Below are positions 42,196 through 50,366 of a stretch of DNA of 52,543 bases, one piece after another. The translations under genes and the position numbers were made by a program. The notes beneath the pieces were generated by a model. The model ran no database searches and was not told the DNA's origin. It saw only the letters and a list, made by a program, of their open reading frames with translations. How positions within the stretch are numbered: position 1 is the first letter of the stretch; each line of letters opens with the position of its first letter. Source of the stretch: DATDAH01 sp036525535 (GTDB taxonomy: Bacteria; Actinomycetota; Acidimicrobiia; Acidimicrobiales; DATDAH01); contig DATDAH010000042.1 of NCBI GenBank assembly GCA_036525535.1, forward strand, positions 1 through 52,543, written 5' to 3'.

Positions 42196-43455
42196 TCAGC
42201 CGGCGGTGAAGGTCGACCACGCGTTGTCCCACAGCCGCTCACCGGCCAGGGAGAGCTGGAGGAGCTGGTAGCCCGTCTCGAAGTCCTCGGGCTGGATCAC
42301 GGTGGACTCGAGGTGGGGCGGGACCAGGCCGTCGGCGACCACCGAGTCCGGATCGATGCTCGTCTGCGGCGGCTGGTAACCCAGCCAGGCGAAGTTGGTG
42401 AGGGCGTTGTCGGCGTCGAGCACGTAGTCGATGAAGAGGTGAGCCAGCACCGGGCTGGCGGCGCCGGCCAGCACCGTCAGCTGGTCCGAGCCGATCATCC
42501 CGCCGCCGTCCTCCGGATACCAGAAGCCGATGTTCTCGATCGACTCGCCCTCCGGCAGGTAGTACTGCGCGTTGACCACGTCCCCCGACCAGGCCTGGTG
42601 GATCGTGGCCCGGCCCTCGGGCAGGATCGTGTAGGCCTCGACCCCGATCCGCGGGTTGACGGCGTCGGCCAGCTCCTGGATGTCGGCGAGGGCGGCGTCG
42701 ACCTGGGCCGGGTCCTCGGTGTTCACGTCGGTCTCCCCCGCCCGGAGCATCGCCATGCCCAGCACCTCGCGGTCGTCCTCCAGCAGGTACAGGTCACCGG
42801 AGTACTCGGGATCCCAGAGGATGTCGTACGGGTTGTCGTAGTCGCCCGGGGCCTGGGCCACCCGATCGATCCGGTAGCCGATCCCCGTGGCGTACATCGC
42901 GTAGGGACGGCTGTACTGCGCCCCGACGTCGTAGAAGGGGTCCTGGAGCTGGCTCCAGATGTTCGACGAGTTCCCGAGGTAGGTGGCGTTCAGGGGCTGC
43001 AGGAGGCGGCCCACCGTGGCCTTGCCGATGACATCGGTCGTGGCGAAGAAGAGGTCGAAGTCGGCTTGGCCCCCGGACAGCCGGGCGATGGCCTCGTCCA
43101 TGCTGGTGAAGGTCGTCACCTCGACGTCGACCCCGTACTCCCGGCGGAAGCCCCGGAGCGTCTGGGGGGCGATGTACTCGGCGTAGTTGTAGATCTTGAG
43201 CGGGCCCGACTCGGGATCGAGGCCGTCGGCGATCATCGGGATGTCGTCGAAGGTGGGCAAGGTCACCGGGTTGTCGGGCCGGGAGAGCTGGACCGCCTCG
43301 CCCCCACCTCCGCCTCCGCCACCGTCGTCGCCACCGCAAGCGGCCAGCAGCGACGGGCCCGCGGCCACGGCGGCGGCCGTGAACGCGGACCGCCGTAGGA
43401 ACGTCCGACGGTCGATCCCGACCGGGATCCGTCGCTCTCGGGGATGGAACGTCAC
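42196..43455 (-). CDS. potD: Spermidine/putrescine-type extracellular binding lipoprotein (PotD/F-like), Tat-type signal
   Basis: A 419-residue binding protein. The N-terminus has a twin-arginine motif (DRRTFLRRS), a hydrophobic run and a lipobox LLAAC, so it is probably a Tat-exported lipoprotein on the outer face of the membrane. A Gly-rich linker follows. The body has the PotD-type opening LKIYNYAEYIAPQTL and later YDIPYGI-like and GSDQLTVLAGA segments. Start GTG 43455 follows a GGAGG ribosome-binding site with 6-nt spacing. The promoter TTACTA (43505-43500) and TATAGG (43482-43477), 17 bp apart on the minus strand, is covered by TetR operator 2. Confidence 0.9.
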   Translation of the reverse strand: MTFHPRERRIPVGIDRRTFLRRSAFTAAAVAAGPSLLAACGGDDGGGGGGGGEAVQLSRPDNPVTLPTFDDIPMIADGLDPESGPLKIYNYAEYIAPQTLRGFRREYGVDVEVTTFTSMDEAIARLSGGQADFDLFFATTDVIGKATVGRLLQPLNATYLGNSSNIWSQLQDPFYDVGAQYSRPYAMYATGIGYRIDRVAQAPGDYDNPYDILWDPEYSGDLYLLEDDREVLGMAMLRAGETDVNTEDPAQVDAALADIQELADAVNPRIGVEAYTILPEGRATIHQAWSGDVVNAQYYLPEGESIENIGFWYPEDGGGMIGSDQLTVLAGAASPVLAHLFIDYVLDADNALTNFAWLGYQPPQTSIDPDSVVADGLVPPHLESTVIQPEDFETGYQLLQLSLAGERLWDNAWSTFTAG

Positions 43456-43481
43456 CAGGGACCTCCGCTCGATTCGCCTAT

Positions 43482-43503
43482 ACTGACTGAACAATCAGTT
43501 AGT
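43482..43503. promoter_or_regulatory. TetR operator 2: ACTGACTGA-N4-TCAGTTAGT
   Basis: A near-perfect inverted repeat (8 of 9 positions per arm) matching operator 1 in core sequence and 4-bp spacing. It lies between the binding-protein gene and the first FAD oxidoreductase. It overlaps TATACT (43479-43484) for the plus strand and the minus-strand -10 TATAGG, so one protein could repress both directions. Confidence 0.8.
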
Positions 43504-43542
43504 AACGCCATTGCGGATTGTAGGACAGAGGGGAACCCCAGG

Positions 43543-45165
43543 GTGAGCAGCATGTACGACGCCATCGTCGTGGGCGGTGGGCACAACGGCCTCGTGGCCG
43601 CGGCCTACTTGGCCCGCGCCGGGATGAAACCCGTGGTCCTCGAGGCCCGGGACAACGTGGGCGGGGCGGCCACGACCGAGACGCCGTGGGGACCCGGGTT
43701 CAAGATGACGGCGCTGTCCTACGTCATGAGCCTCATGCCCCCGACGATCCTCAACGACCTCAAGCTGGCCGAGCACGGCTATCACGTCATCCCCATGGGG
43801 CCGACGTTCATCGCCCTCCCCGACGGTCGCTACCTCCTGGCCGAGGACGACCCGGAGCTGGACCGTGACGAGGTGGCCAAGTTCTCCAGCAAGGACGCCG
43901 ACCGGCTCGGCGACTACCACGCCTGGATCGGTGGGGTGGCCGACGTCCTCGCCCCCCTCCTCCTGTCCACGCCGCCCAGCGTGGGCTCCCGCCGACCCAA
44001 GGACCTCATGGAGCAGCTCCGCCTGGCCTGGGGCCTGCGCGGGCTCGACGTGCGGGGCACGGCGGACGCCACCCGCCTGTTCACCATGTCCATCCGCGAC
44101 GTGCTCGACGAGTGGTTCGAGTCCCCTGAGGTCCAGGGCCTCATGGCCATCAACGCCGTCATCGGCACCTGGGCCGGCCCCGACGAGGCGGGCACGGCCT
44201 ACGTGATGATGCACCACACCATCGGCGACGTCGGCGACGGACATCTCGGCAAGTGGGGCTATCCCATCGGCGGTATGGGCGCGGTCTCCGACGCCATCCG
44301 GGCCTCGGCCGAGTCTCTCGGCGCCGAGATCCGCACCAACGCGCCGGTCGAGCGCATCCGGACCCGCAACGGCAGAGTCATCGGCGTGGCCCTCGCCGAC
44401 GGCACGGAGCTGGAGGCCGACATCGTCGTGGCCGCCACCCACCCCCAGATCACCTTCCTGCGCCACCTGGACCGCAGCGAGCTGCCCGACGACTTCGTCC
44501 ACGACCTCGAGCACTGGCGCTCCCGCTCCGGCACGGTCAAGGTCAACGTGGCCCTGTCCGAGCTGCCCGACTTCGACGCCTGGCCCGGCCCGCCGGACCA
44601 GGAGAAGCTCAGCGGCTCGGTCGAGCTGTGCCATTCGATCGACCACCTGCAGAAGGCCTTCGAAGAGGCGCGGTGGGGAAAGGCCTCGACCCTGCCCTTC
44701 TCCGACGGGGTCATCCCCTCGACGGTGGACCCGTCGCTGTGCCCCGAGGGCACCCACGTCATGTCCCTGTTCACCCAGTGGGTCCCCCAGGAGTGGTCGA
44801 GCGAGCCGGACCACGCCGAACTGGAGGCCTACGCCGACCGGGTGATCGACGGCTACAACGACCTGGCCCCCAACTTCAAGGCATCGGTCATCCACCGGCA
44901 GGTCATCGGGCCCTACGAGATGGAGAACGAGTACGGGCTCATCGGCGGGAACATCTTCCACGGCGAGCTCTCCCCCGACCAGCTGTTCCACATGCGCCCG
45001 GCCCCCGGCTACGCCGACTTCACCACCCCGATCGGGGGCCTGTACCAGTGCTCCTCGGCCACCCACGGCGGTGGCGGCGTGACCGGCATCCCCGGCCTGC
45101 TCTGCACGCGACGCATCCTGAAGGACCACAAGCGCAGTCGCCTCCTGCGCCGAGGTGAGCGGTGA
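43543..45165 (+). CDS. FAD-dependent oxidoreductase of the PYROXD2/phytoene-desaturase-like family (paralog 1)
   Basis: A 540-residue flavoprotein. The N-terminal dinucleotide-binding motif is VVGGGHNGLVAAAYLARAG, with ARDNVGGAA as the second FAD contact. The middle has IGGMGAVSDAI and the C-terminus GLYQCSSATHGGGGVTGIPG, the flavin-contact region of CrtI/PYROXD2 proteins. Nothing points to carotenoid synthesis; amine or alcohol oxidation is more likely. GTG 43543 is chosen because GAGGGG lies 10 nt upstream; ATG 43552 is an alternative. It overlaps the next Rieske gene (GTGA). A paralog lies at 47746. Probably TetR-regulated through operator 2. Confidence 0.88.
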   Translation: MSSMYDAIVVGGGHNGLVAAAYLARAGMKPVVLEARDNVGGAATTETPWGPGFKMTALSYVMSLMPPTILNDLKLAEHGYHVIPMGPTFIALPDGRYLLAEDDPELDRDEVAKFSSKDADRLGDYHAWIGGVADVLAPLLLSTPPSVGSRRPKDLMEQLRLAWGLRGLDVRGTADATRLFTMSIRDVLDEWFESPEVQGLMAINAVIGTWAGPDEAGTAYVMMHHTIGDVGDGHLGKWGYPIGGMGAVSDAIRASAESLGAEIRTNAPVERIRTRNGRVIGVALADGTELEADIVVAATHPQITFLRHLDRSELPDDFVHDLEHWRSRSGTVKVNVALSELPDFDAWPGPPDQEKLSGSVELCHSIDHLQKAFEEARWGKASTLPFSDGVIPSTVDPSLCPEGTHVMSLFTQWVPQEWSSEPDHAELEAYADRVIDGYNDLAPNFKASVIHRQVIGPYEMENEYGLIGGNIFHGELSPDQLFHMRPAPGYADFTTPIGGLYQCSSATHGGGGVTGIPGLLCTRRILKDHKRSRLLRRGER

Positions 45166-46367
45166 GCAGAATGGACCTGCGCTCGGCCGCGCCGGTGGAC
45201 CATGTCGCCGTCGAAGCGATCCTGGCGCCTGGCGCCGCCGGCCGGATGCTTCCGGCCGAGGCCTACACCTCCGAGGCCGTTCTGGCCTGGGAGCGCCGCC
45301 ACCTCTTCGCGGAGAGCTGGGTCTGCGCCGGCCGCTCGGCTGACCTCGCCGACGCCGGTGACCGCCGTGCCCTCCGCGTGGGCGACGACAGCGTCGTGCT
45401 CGTCCGGGGCGACGACGGCGTGCTGCGCGGCTTCTACAACGTGTGCCGCCACCGGGGCCACCAGCTTCAGCCCGAGGACACCACGGTCCGGCGCAACGCC
45501 ATCCACTGCCCGTACCACGCCTGGACCTACGCCCTCGACGGCACGCTCAAGTTCACCCCCCGCTTCGACGCGCCGGAGGGCTTCGACCCGACCCAGTTCC
45601 CCCTGGTCCCGGTCCGCACCGAAGAGTGGTGCGGCTGGGTCTTCGTCAACGCCTCGGGCGACGCCCGCCCGCTGGCCGAGCACCTCGGTGACCTCGACGC
45701 CGAGATGGCCCGCTGGGATCCCGAGCGCCTCGTGGTCGGCGCCAGCCACTGCTACGAGTTGGCGGCCAACTGGAAGCTGCCCATCGAGAACTACCACGAG
45801 TGCTTCCACTGCGCTGCCATCCACCCCGAGTTCTGCTTGGTCAGCCCGCCCAACAGCGGCGACAACTGCGCCGATCACGACGGGATGTGGATCGGCGGCT
45901 GGATGGTGCTGGCCGACGACGCCGAGACCATGGCGTTCGACGGCCGCTCCGAGGGCGTGATGCTCCCGGGCGTCGACGAGACCTGGCGGCGCCGAGTCCA
46001 CTACATCGGGCTGCTGCCCAACCTGTTGATCAGCCCCCACCCCGACTACGTGATGACCCACCGGTTCGAGCCCCTGGGCCCCGACCGGACCTTCGTCGAG
46101 TGCCAGTGGCTCTTCGACCCCTCGGCGGTCAACCGCCCCGGCTTCGACCCCGCTTACGCCGTCGACCTCTGGGACTTGACCAACCGCCAGGACTGGGCTG
46201 CCTGCGAAGGGGTCCAGCGGGGAGTCGCGTCACGGGGCTACCGTCCCGGACCATTTGCCGCCGACGAGGACGCCGTTACCCAGTTCGTGCAACTGATGGC
46301 CCAGACCTACCGCGACGGTGCCCTGCCGAGCGGTGTGCCCTTCCCGGAACAGGAGCTCACCCGATGA
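45162..46367 (+). CDS. Rieske non-heme iron oxygenase, alpha subunit
   Basis: A 401-residue terminal oxygenase, the third in the window. Rieske ligands Cys95/His97 (NVCRHRG) and Cys116/His119 (CPYHAW); mononuclear iron ligands His216/His221 (HECFHCAAIHPE) and Asp in RQDWAACEGVQRG. It is closer in motif wording to the Rieske protein at 23184 than to the one at 36648. GTG 45162 overlaps the upstream stop, and its own stop overlaps the aminotransferase ATG (ATGA), so the three genes are translationally coupled. The redox partner must be encoded elsewhere. Confidence 0.9.
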   Translation: MSRMDLRSAAPVDHVAVEAILAPGAAGRMLPAEAYTSEAVLAWERRHLFAESWVCAGRSADLADAGDRRALRVGDDSVVLVRGDDGVLRGFYNVCRHRGHQLQPEDTTVRRNAIHCPYHAWTYALDGTLKFTPRFDAPEGFDPTQFPLVPVRTEEWCGWVFVNASGDARPLAEHLGDLDAEMARWDPERLVVGASHCYELAANWKLPIENYHECFHCAAIHPEFCLVSPPNSGDNCADHDGMWIGGWMVLADDAETMAFDGRSEGVMLPGVDETWRRRVHYIGLLPNLLISPHPDYVMTHRFEPLGPDRTFVECQWLFDPSAVNRPGFDPAYAVDLWDLTNRQDWAACEGVQRGVASRGYRPGPFAADEDAVTQFVQLMAQTYRDGALPSGVPFPEQELTR

Positions 46368-47740
46368 CCGTGACCGCCGGCACCGAAGCCGAACTGGCCG
46401 TCATCGACGGCCTCATCGCCGAGCAGGAAGCGGCCTTGCTGGACCGCACCCCGGCCTCGGCCGCGATCATGGACGAAGCTCGCGGCGCCTTGGCCGGCGG
46501 CGTGGCGTCGTCCTGGCAGGACGCCCCGCCCCGGGCCATCTGGATCGACCACGGCAAGGGCTCCAAGATCACCGACGTCGACGGCACCACCTACGTCGAC
46601 CTCCACAACGGCTTCGGCGCCATGCTCGTGGGCCACGCCCACCCCGCCGTGGTCAAGGCTGTCCAGGACCGCGTTGCCCTCGGCACCCACTTCGCCCAGC
46701 CCACCGAGGACCTGATCCCGGTCAGCCGCGACCTGGCCCGTCGCTTCGACCAGCCCAAGTGGCGGTTCGCCAACTCGGGCACCGAGGCCACCCTCGCCGC
46801 CTTCAACCTCATGCGGGTGGTGAAGGGCCGCAAGAAGATGATCAAGATCGAGGGCAGCTACCACGGCCACCACGACAGCGTGCAGGTCTCGGTGTACCCC
46901 GACTTCGAGGACGCGGGCCCGCCCGAGCATCCGGCGTCGGTCCCCGTCCATGGCGGTGTCCTGCCCGAGGTCGCGGCCCAGACCCTCGTCGTCCCCTTTG
47001 GTGACGTCGCTGCCGTGCGCGAGGTGCTCGAGGCGCATCCGGGCGAGATCGCCGGGATGATCATCGAGCCGATGATGATGAACATCGGCGTCGTCCCGCC
47101 GCCGCCGAACTACCTGGCCGACCTCAAGGAGCTGCTCGGCGAGCACGACGTCCTCCTCACCTATGACGAGGTGAAGACGGGCCTGACCACGCACGAAGGT
47201 GGGGCCACGGGGCGCTTCGGGGTGACGCCCGACATCGTCTGCCTGGCCAAGTCCATGGGTGGTGGCCTGCCCTGTGGCGCCATCGGGGCCACGGCCGAGG
47301 TCATGGCCATCGTGGAGGACGACACGTACGAGGTGGTCGGGACCTTCAACGGCAACCCGCTGACCATGGCCGCGGCCAAGGCCACGCTGCTCGAGGTGCT
47401 GACCCCCGAGGCCCACGCCCACATCGAGCACCTGCGGGACCGCATGGCCGAGGGCTCCGAGGAGATCCTGGCCCGGCACGGCATCGAGGGCTACGTCAGT
47501 GCCTTCGGGGCCAAGGGGGCGGTCATCTTCTCCGCCGACCGGATCAACGACTACCGCGACTTCATGGGCTACGACGGCCGCTACGGCCACGTCCACTGGC
47601 TCTACCAGCACAACGGTGGCGTGTTCCTCCCGCCGTGGGGCAAGTGCGAGCAGTGGACCCTGTCGGTCCAGCACACCGACGAGGACGTGGACGTCTTCCT
47701 GGCCAACCTGGAGACGTTCGCCACCGCTCTGAAGGGCTGA
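46364..47740 (+). CDS. PLP-dependent class III aminotransferase (glutamate-1-semialdehyde aminomutase-like)
   Basis: A 458-residue enzyme. PLP-binding residues: Lys296 in CLAKSMGGGLPCGAIG, Asp268 in TYDEVKTG, and the SGTEA stretch (138-142) that contacts the phosphate. SYHGHHD (165-171) is the GSA-aminomutase-like signature. The context (oxygenases and flavoproteins in a catabolic operon) makes a role in heme synthesis unlikely; a transaminase or aminomutase acting on the pathway's amino intermediate is the better reading. ATG 46364 overlaps the Rieske stop. The next gene starts 5 bp after the stop. Confidence 0.88.
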   Translation: MTVTAGTEAELAVIDGLIAEQEAALLDRTPASAAIMDEARGALAGGVASSWQDAPPRAIWIDHGKGSKITDVDGTTYVDLHNGFGAMLVGHAHPAVVKAVQDRVALGTHFAQPTEDLIPVSRDLARRFDQPKWRFANSGTEATLAAFNLMRVVKGRKKMIKIEGSYHGHHDSVQVSVYPDFEDAGPPEHPASVPVHGGVLPEVAAQTLVVPFGDVAAVREVLEAHPGEIAGMIIEPMMMNIGVVPPPPNYLADLKELLGEHDVLLTYDEVKTGLTTHEGGATGRFGVTPDIVCLAKSMGGGLPCGAIGATAEVMAIVEDDTYEVVGTFNGNPLTMAAAKATLLEVLTPEAHAHIEHLRDRMAEGSEEILARHGIEGYVSAFGAKGAVIFSADRINDYRDFMGYDGRYGHVHWLYQHNGGVFLPPWGKCEQWTLSVQHTDEDVDVFLANLETFATALKG

Positions 47741-47745
47741 CCGGG

Positions 47746-49341
47746 GTGCCAACTGGTGACATCCACCTCGCCCTGGGCAAGGTCGGGCTCCCGATGCCCG
47801 TGGCCGAGCTGGCGGCCCGCGACTGGGATGCGGTCGTCGTCGGTGGTGGCCACAACGGCCTGACCGCGGCGGCCTACCTGGCCAAGGCCGGGAAGTCGGT
47901 CCTGGTCCTCGAGGCCCGCGAGCGCCTCGGCGGCGCCTGCACGCTGGAGACCCCGTTCGCCGACGACGGCTACCGGGTGAGCCCCTGCGCCTACGTCGTC
48001 GGCCTGCTCGACGAGCGGGTCATCACCGAGCTCCGTCTCCGGGAATACGGCTACAAGGTCTTCGTGGCCGAGCCCTTCATCTGGTGCCCGTTCGAAGACG
48101 GGACCAGCTACGCCCAGTTCCAGGACGTCGAGCGCACGGCCGCCGACATGCGGGCCAACGGCTTCGGCGAGGCCGACATCGAGGGCCAGTTCGCCTACGA
48201 GGACTTCTTCGACCGCATGCGCATCGCCCTGCGCAAGGGTCCCCGGGACGCCTGGGTGGGCGACGCGCCCGAGCGGGCCGAGCTGGAGGAGCTGCTCGGC
48301 CACGACCCGGAGATGATCGAGGCCCTCTACGAGACCCCGATCTCCGAGGTCATCGACCGGCACGTGAGCGACGAGCGCCTCAAGCGGGCCCTCTACGGGC
48401 AAGGCATCATCGGCGCCTGGGCGGGCCCCCATGATCCGGGCACCGCGTTCGTCAAGCTCATGCACTTCCTGGGCGAGCTGGAAGGCGTCCCCATGGCCTG
48501 GGGCTACGTCGAGGGCGGCATGGGCGCCATCTCCTTCGCCATCGCCGAAGCGGCCCGTGACCTGGGCGCCGTGTTGGCGGCGGGTGTGCCGGTGGCGCAG
48601 ATCGTGCCCGGCGAGGGCGTGCGCCTCGAGGGCGGCGAGCTCATCCGGGCGCCGGTCGTGATCTCCAACGCCGACCCGAAGGCCACCCTCGGCCTGCTCG
48701 GGGCAGCGGCTCCCGCGGCCTTCCGCAGCCGGGTCGACGATTGGCGGGTGACCAGCCCCGTGCTCAAGGTCAACTGCGCCCTGTCCCGCCTGCCCGACTG
48801 GGCCGCCGTGCCCGGCGAGATCTGGCCCAACCAGGCTCCGGTCACCATCGGTCAGCCGATGGACGACGCCCAGCGGGCGTTCGAGGCCTGCACCCGGGGC
48901 GAGGTCGACCCCGCCTTCGCCGAGCTCTACTTCCACTCTGCCTACGACCCGAGCGTGGCCCCGGCGGGCAAGCACACCCTCAGTGCGTTCGTGCAGTACG
49001 GCCCGTACGACCTGGCGGAGGGGACCTGGGACAGCCGCCGGGACGAGATCGGCCGCCAGGTGCTCGGGATGATCGGCGAGTACTGCGACGTCGAGGACTG
49101 CGTCGACGAGGTCCAGGTCCTGGGACCGCCGGACATCGAGAAGAAGGTCGGCCTCACCGCCGGTCACATCTTCCACGGGGAGTGCACCCCGGACCAGATG
49201 TGGACCAACCGGTTCCCGACCCGCACGGCCATGGACGGCGTCTACCTGTGCGGAGCAGCCACCCACCCCGCGGGCGGCGTCTGCAGCCTCAATGGCAGGA
49301 ATGCCGCCGACGCGGTCCTGGCTGACCTCGACGAAGGCTGA
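47746..49341 (+). CDS. FAD-dependent oxidoreductase of the PYROXD2/phytoene-desaturase-like family (paralog 2)
   Basis: A 531-residue flavoprotein related to the one at 43543: VVGGGHNGLTAAAYLAKAGKS, ARERLGGAC, GGMGAISFAIAEAA and a C-terminal YLCGAATHPAGGV region. It is the last gene of the operon. GTG 47746, 5 bp after the aminotransferase stop, is proposed; ATG 47794 would give a protein 16 residues shorter that begins nearer the flavin motif. The two paralogs have clearly diverged, so they probably act on different intermediates. Its stop directly abuts the convergent MaoC gene stop (TGATCA at 49339-49344). Confidence 0.87.
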   Translation: MPTGDIHLALGKVGLPMPVAELAARDWDAVVVGGGHNGLTAAAYLAKAGKSVLVLEARERLGGACTLETPFADDGYRVSPCAYVVGLLDERVITELRLREYGYKVFVAEPFIWCPFEDGTSYAQFQDVERTAADMRANGFGEADIEGQFAYEDFFDRMRIALRKGPRDAWVGDAPERAELEELLGHDPEMIEALYETPISEVIDRHVSDERLKRALYGQGIIGAWAGPHDPGTAFVKLMHFLGELEGVPMAWGYVEGGMGAISFAIAEAARDLGAVLAAGVPVAQIVPGEGVRLEGGELIRAPVVISNADPKATLGLLGAAAPAAFRSRVDDWRVTSPVLKVNCALSRLPDWAAVPGEIWPNQAPVTIGQPMDDAQRAFEACTRGEVDPAFAELYFHSAYDPSVAPAGKHTLSAFVQYGPYDLAEGTWDSRRDEIGRQVLGMIGEYCDVEDCVDEVQVLGPPDIEKKVGLTAGHIFHGECTPDQMWTNRFPTRTAMDGVYLCGAATHPAGGVCSLNGRNAADAVLADLDEG

Positions 49342-49773
49342 TCAGCGGGCGATGACGGTGGCCGAGCCGGCCACCTTGACCTCGCCGTCCTGATTGGCCA
49401 GGGAGGCATCGACGTCGACGAGGCGCTGACCTGCCTCCTCGCGCTTGGCCGTCACCACCACCGTGGTGGTCAGGGTCTCCCCCGGCCAGGTCTGCTTGGT
49501 GAACCGGACCTTGTAGTTGGTCAGGTTCCCGGCGCCGGCCCAGTCGGTGAGAGCCCGGCCGAGCAGGCCCATGGAGAACATGCCGTGCCCGAACACGCTG
49601 GGCAGGCCCGCGGCCTGGGCCGCGACCTCGTCGGTGTGCATCGGGTTGTAGTCCCCGGACGCCCCGGCGTACTTGACCAGGTCGGTCCGGCCCAGCGGAT
49701 GGGCGACCGCCGGAGCCTCGGCACCGACCTCGACGTCGTCCCAGGCCAGCTTGGGTGTGGGTGTGGCTGCCAT
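49342..49773 (-). CDS. MaoC-like (R)-specific enoyl/hydroxyacyl-CoA or -ACP dehydratase (HadB-like)
   Basis: A 143-residue hotdog-fold protein with the hydratase-2 catalytic stretch GASGDYNPMHTDEVAA, carrying the Asp and His dyad, and the following FGHGMFSMGLLGRAL. It lies 11 bp downstream of a partner hotdog protein lacking this motif; in mycobacteria such pairs (HadA/HadB) form heterodimers that dehydrate 3-hydroxyacyl-ACP in fatty-acid elongation. The same arrangement is likely here, but a CoA-ester role cannot be excluded. Confidence 0.88.
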   Translation of the reverse strand: MAATPTPKLAWDDVEVGAEAPAVAHPLGRTDLVKYAGASGDYNPMHTDEVAAQAAGLPSVFGHGMFSMGLLGRALTDWAGAGNLTNYKVRFTKQTWPGETLTTTVVVTAKREEAGQRLVDVDASLANQDGEVKVAGSATVIAR

Positions 49774-49784
49774 GTCGTTCCCCT

Positions 49785-50279
49785 CTACGACCGGTGGATC
49801 AGGTTGAAGCGCTCGGTCACGACCGGGGCGCCGTCCTCGTCGGTGAAGCGGTTCTCAATGACCAGGAAGGTCATCGTCCGCTCGCCCGACTGCTTGGTGT
49901 AGAGGTCCACGACCTCACCCTCGTGGTGCAGCGTGTCCCCGACGACCACCGGGCGGTGGTAGGTGAACTCCTGCTCGCCGTGCAGGATCAGCCCGCCGTC
50001 GGCCATGAGCGCGCCCATGATCTCGGCCATCGGGTTCTGGCCCCCGGTCGGGTCCTCGGGCTGGTCCTCGAGGAACGTGCCCCAGGCGGAAGCGGCGAAG
50101 GTGAAGGTCGGCGGCGCCGGGATGGCGGCGAAACCGGCTTCGGCGGCCACAGCCAGGTCCTCGTACACCGGGTTGGTGTCGGTGACCGCACGGGCGAAGG
50201 CCGTGACCGGCCCCCGCTCCACGTGGATGGTCGCGGCCCCGGTGGGTCGGCCGACCACGTCGTCCCTCTTCACTGCCAT
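49785..50279 (-). CDS. MaoC-like N-terminal-type dehydratase subunit (HadA-like)
   Basis: A 164-residue protein of the FAS1-dehydratase/MaoC N-terminal family. It opens with VGRPTGAATIHVERGPVTAFARAV, then NPVYEDLAVAAEAGF and APPTFTFAASAWG. The C-terminal part has EQEFTYHRPVVVGDTLHHEGEV. The D-x4-H catalytic motif is missing, as expected for a HadA- or HadC-like structural partner. Start ATG 50279 is preceded by GAGGGGGAACG. It is cotranscribed with the HadB-like gene. Confidence 0.87.
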   Translation of the reverse strand: MAVKRDDVVGRPTGAATIHVERGPVTAFARAVTDTNPVYEDLAVAAEAGFAAIPAPPTFTFAASAWGTFLEDQPEDPTGGQNPMAEIMGALMADGGLILHGEQEFTYHRPVVVGDTLHHEGEVVDLYTKQSGERTMTFLVIENRFTDEDGAPVVTERFNLIHRS

Positions 50280-50307
50280 CGTTCCCCCTCACGTGTCGAC
50301 TGGACAC

Positions 50308-50362
50308 AGAGAAGCCCCAGGTCGCCGATCCCCCCTGACCGGGCTTGACCTGGGGCTTCTCT
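50308..50362 (-). terminator. Long hairpin downstream of tRNA-Val
   Basis: A perfect 16-bp inverted repeat (50308-50323 with 50347-50362) starts 4 bp after the tRNA 3' end. On the minus strand the loop contains a GGGGGG run. The U tract after the stem is weak (TTCTCT lies within the stem), so it may be a terminator, a processing signal, or a protective structure. Confidence 0.5.
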
Positions 50363-50366
50363 GGAG

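Noticed and set aside
43297..43330. Short GGC/GGT tandem run as a repeat element
   Set aside because: It encodes the Gly-rich linker after the lipobox of the binding protein, a common feature of such lipoproteins.
46364..47740. Heme-pathway glutamate-1-semialdehyde aminomutase (hemL)
   Set aside because: It lies inside a catabolic operon with no other heme gene; the fold assignment stands but not the pathway.
43543..49341. Carotenoid biosynthesis (phytoene desaturase) as the role of the two FAD oxidoreductases
   Set aside because: No crtB, crtE or cyclase nearby, and the neighbours are oxygenases, a transporter and an aminotransferase.
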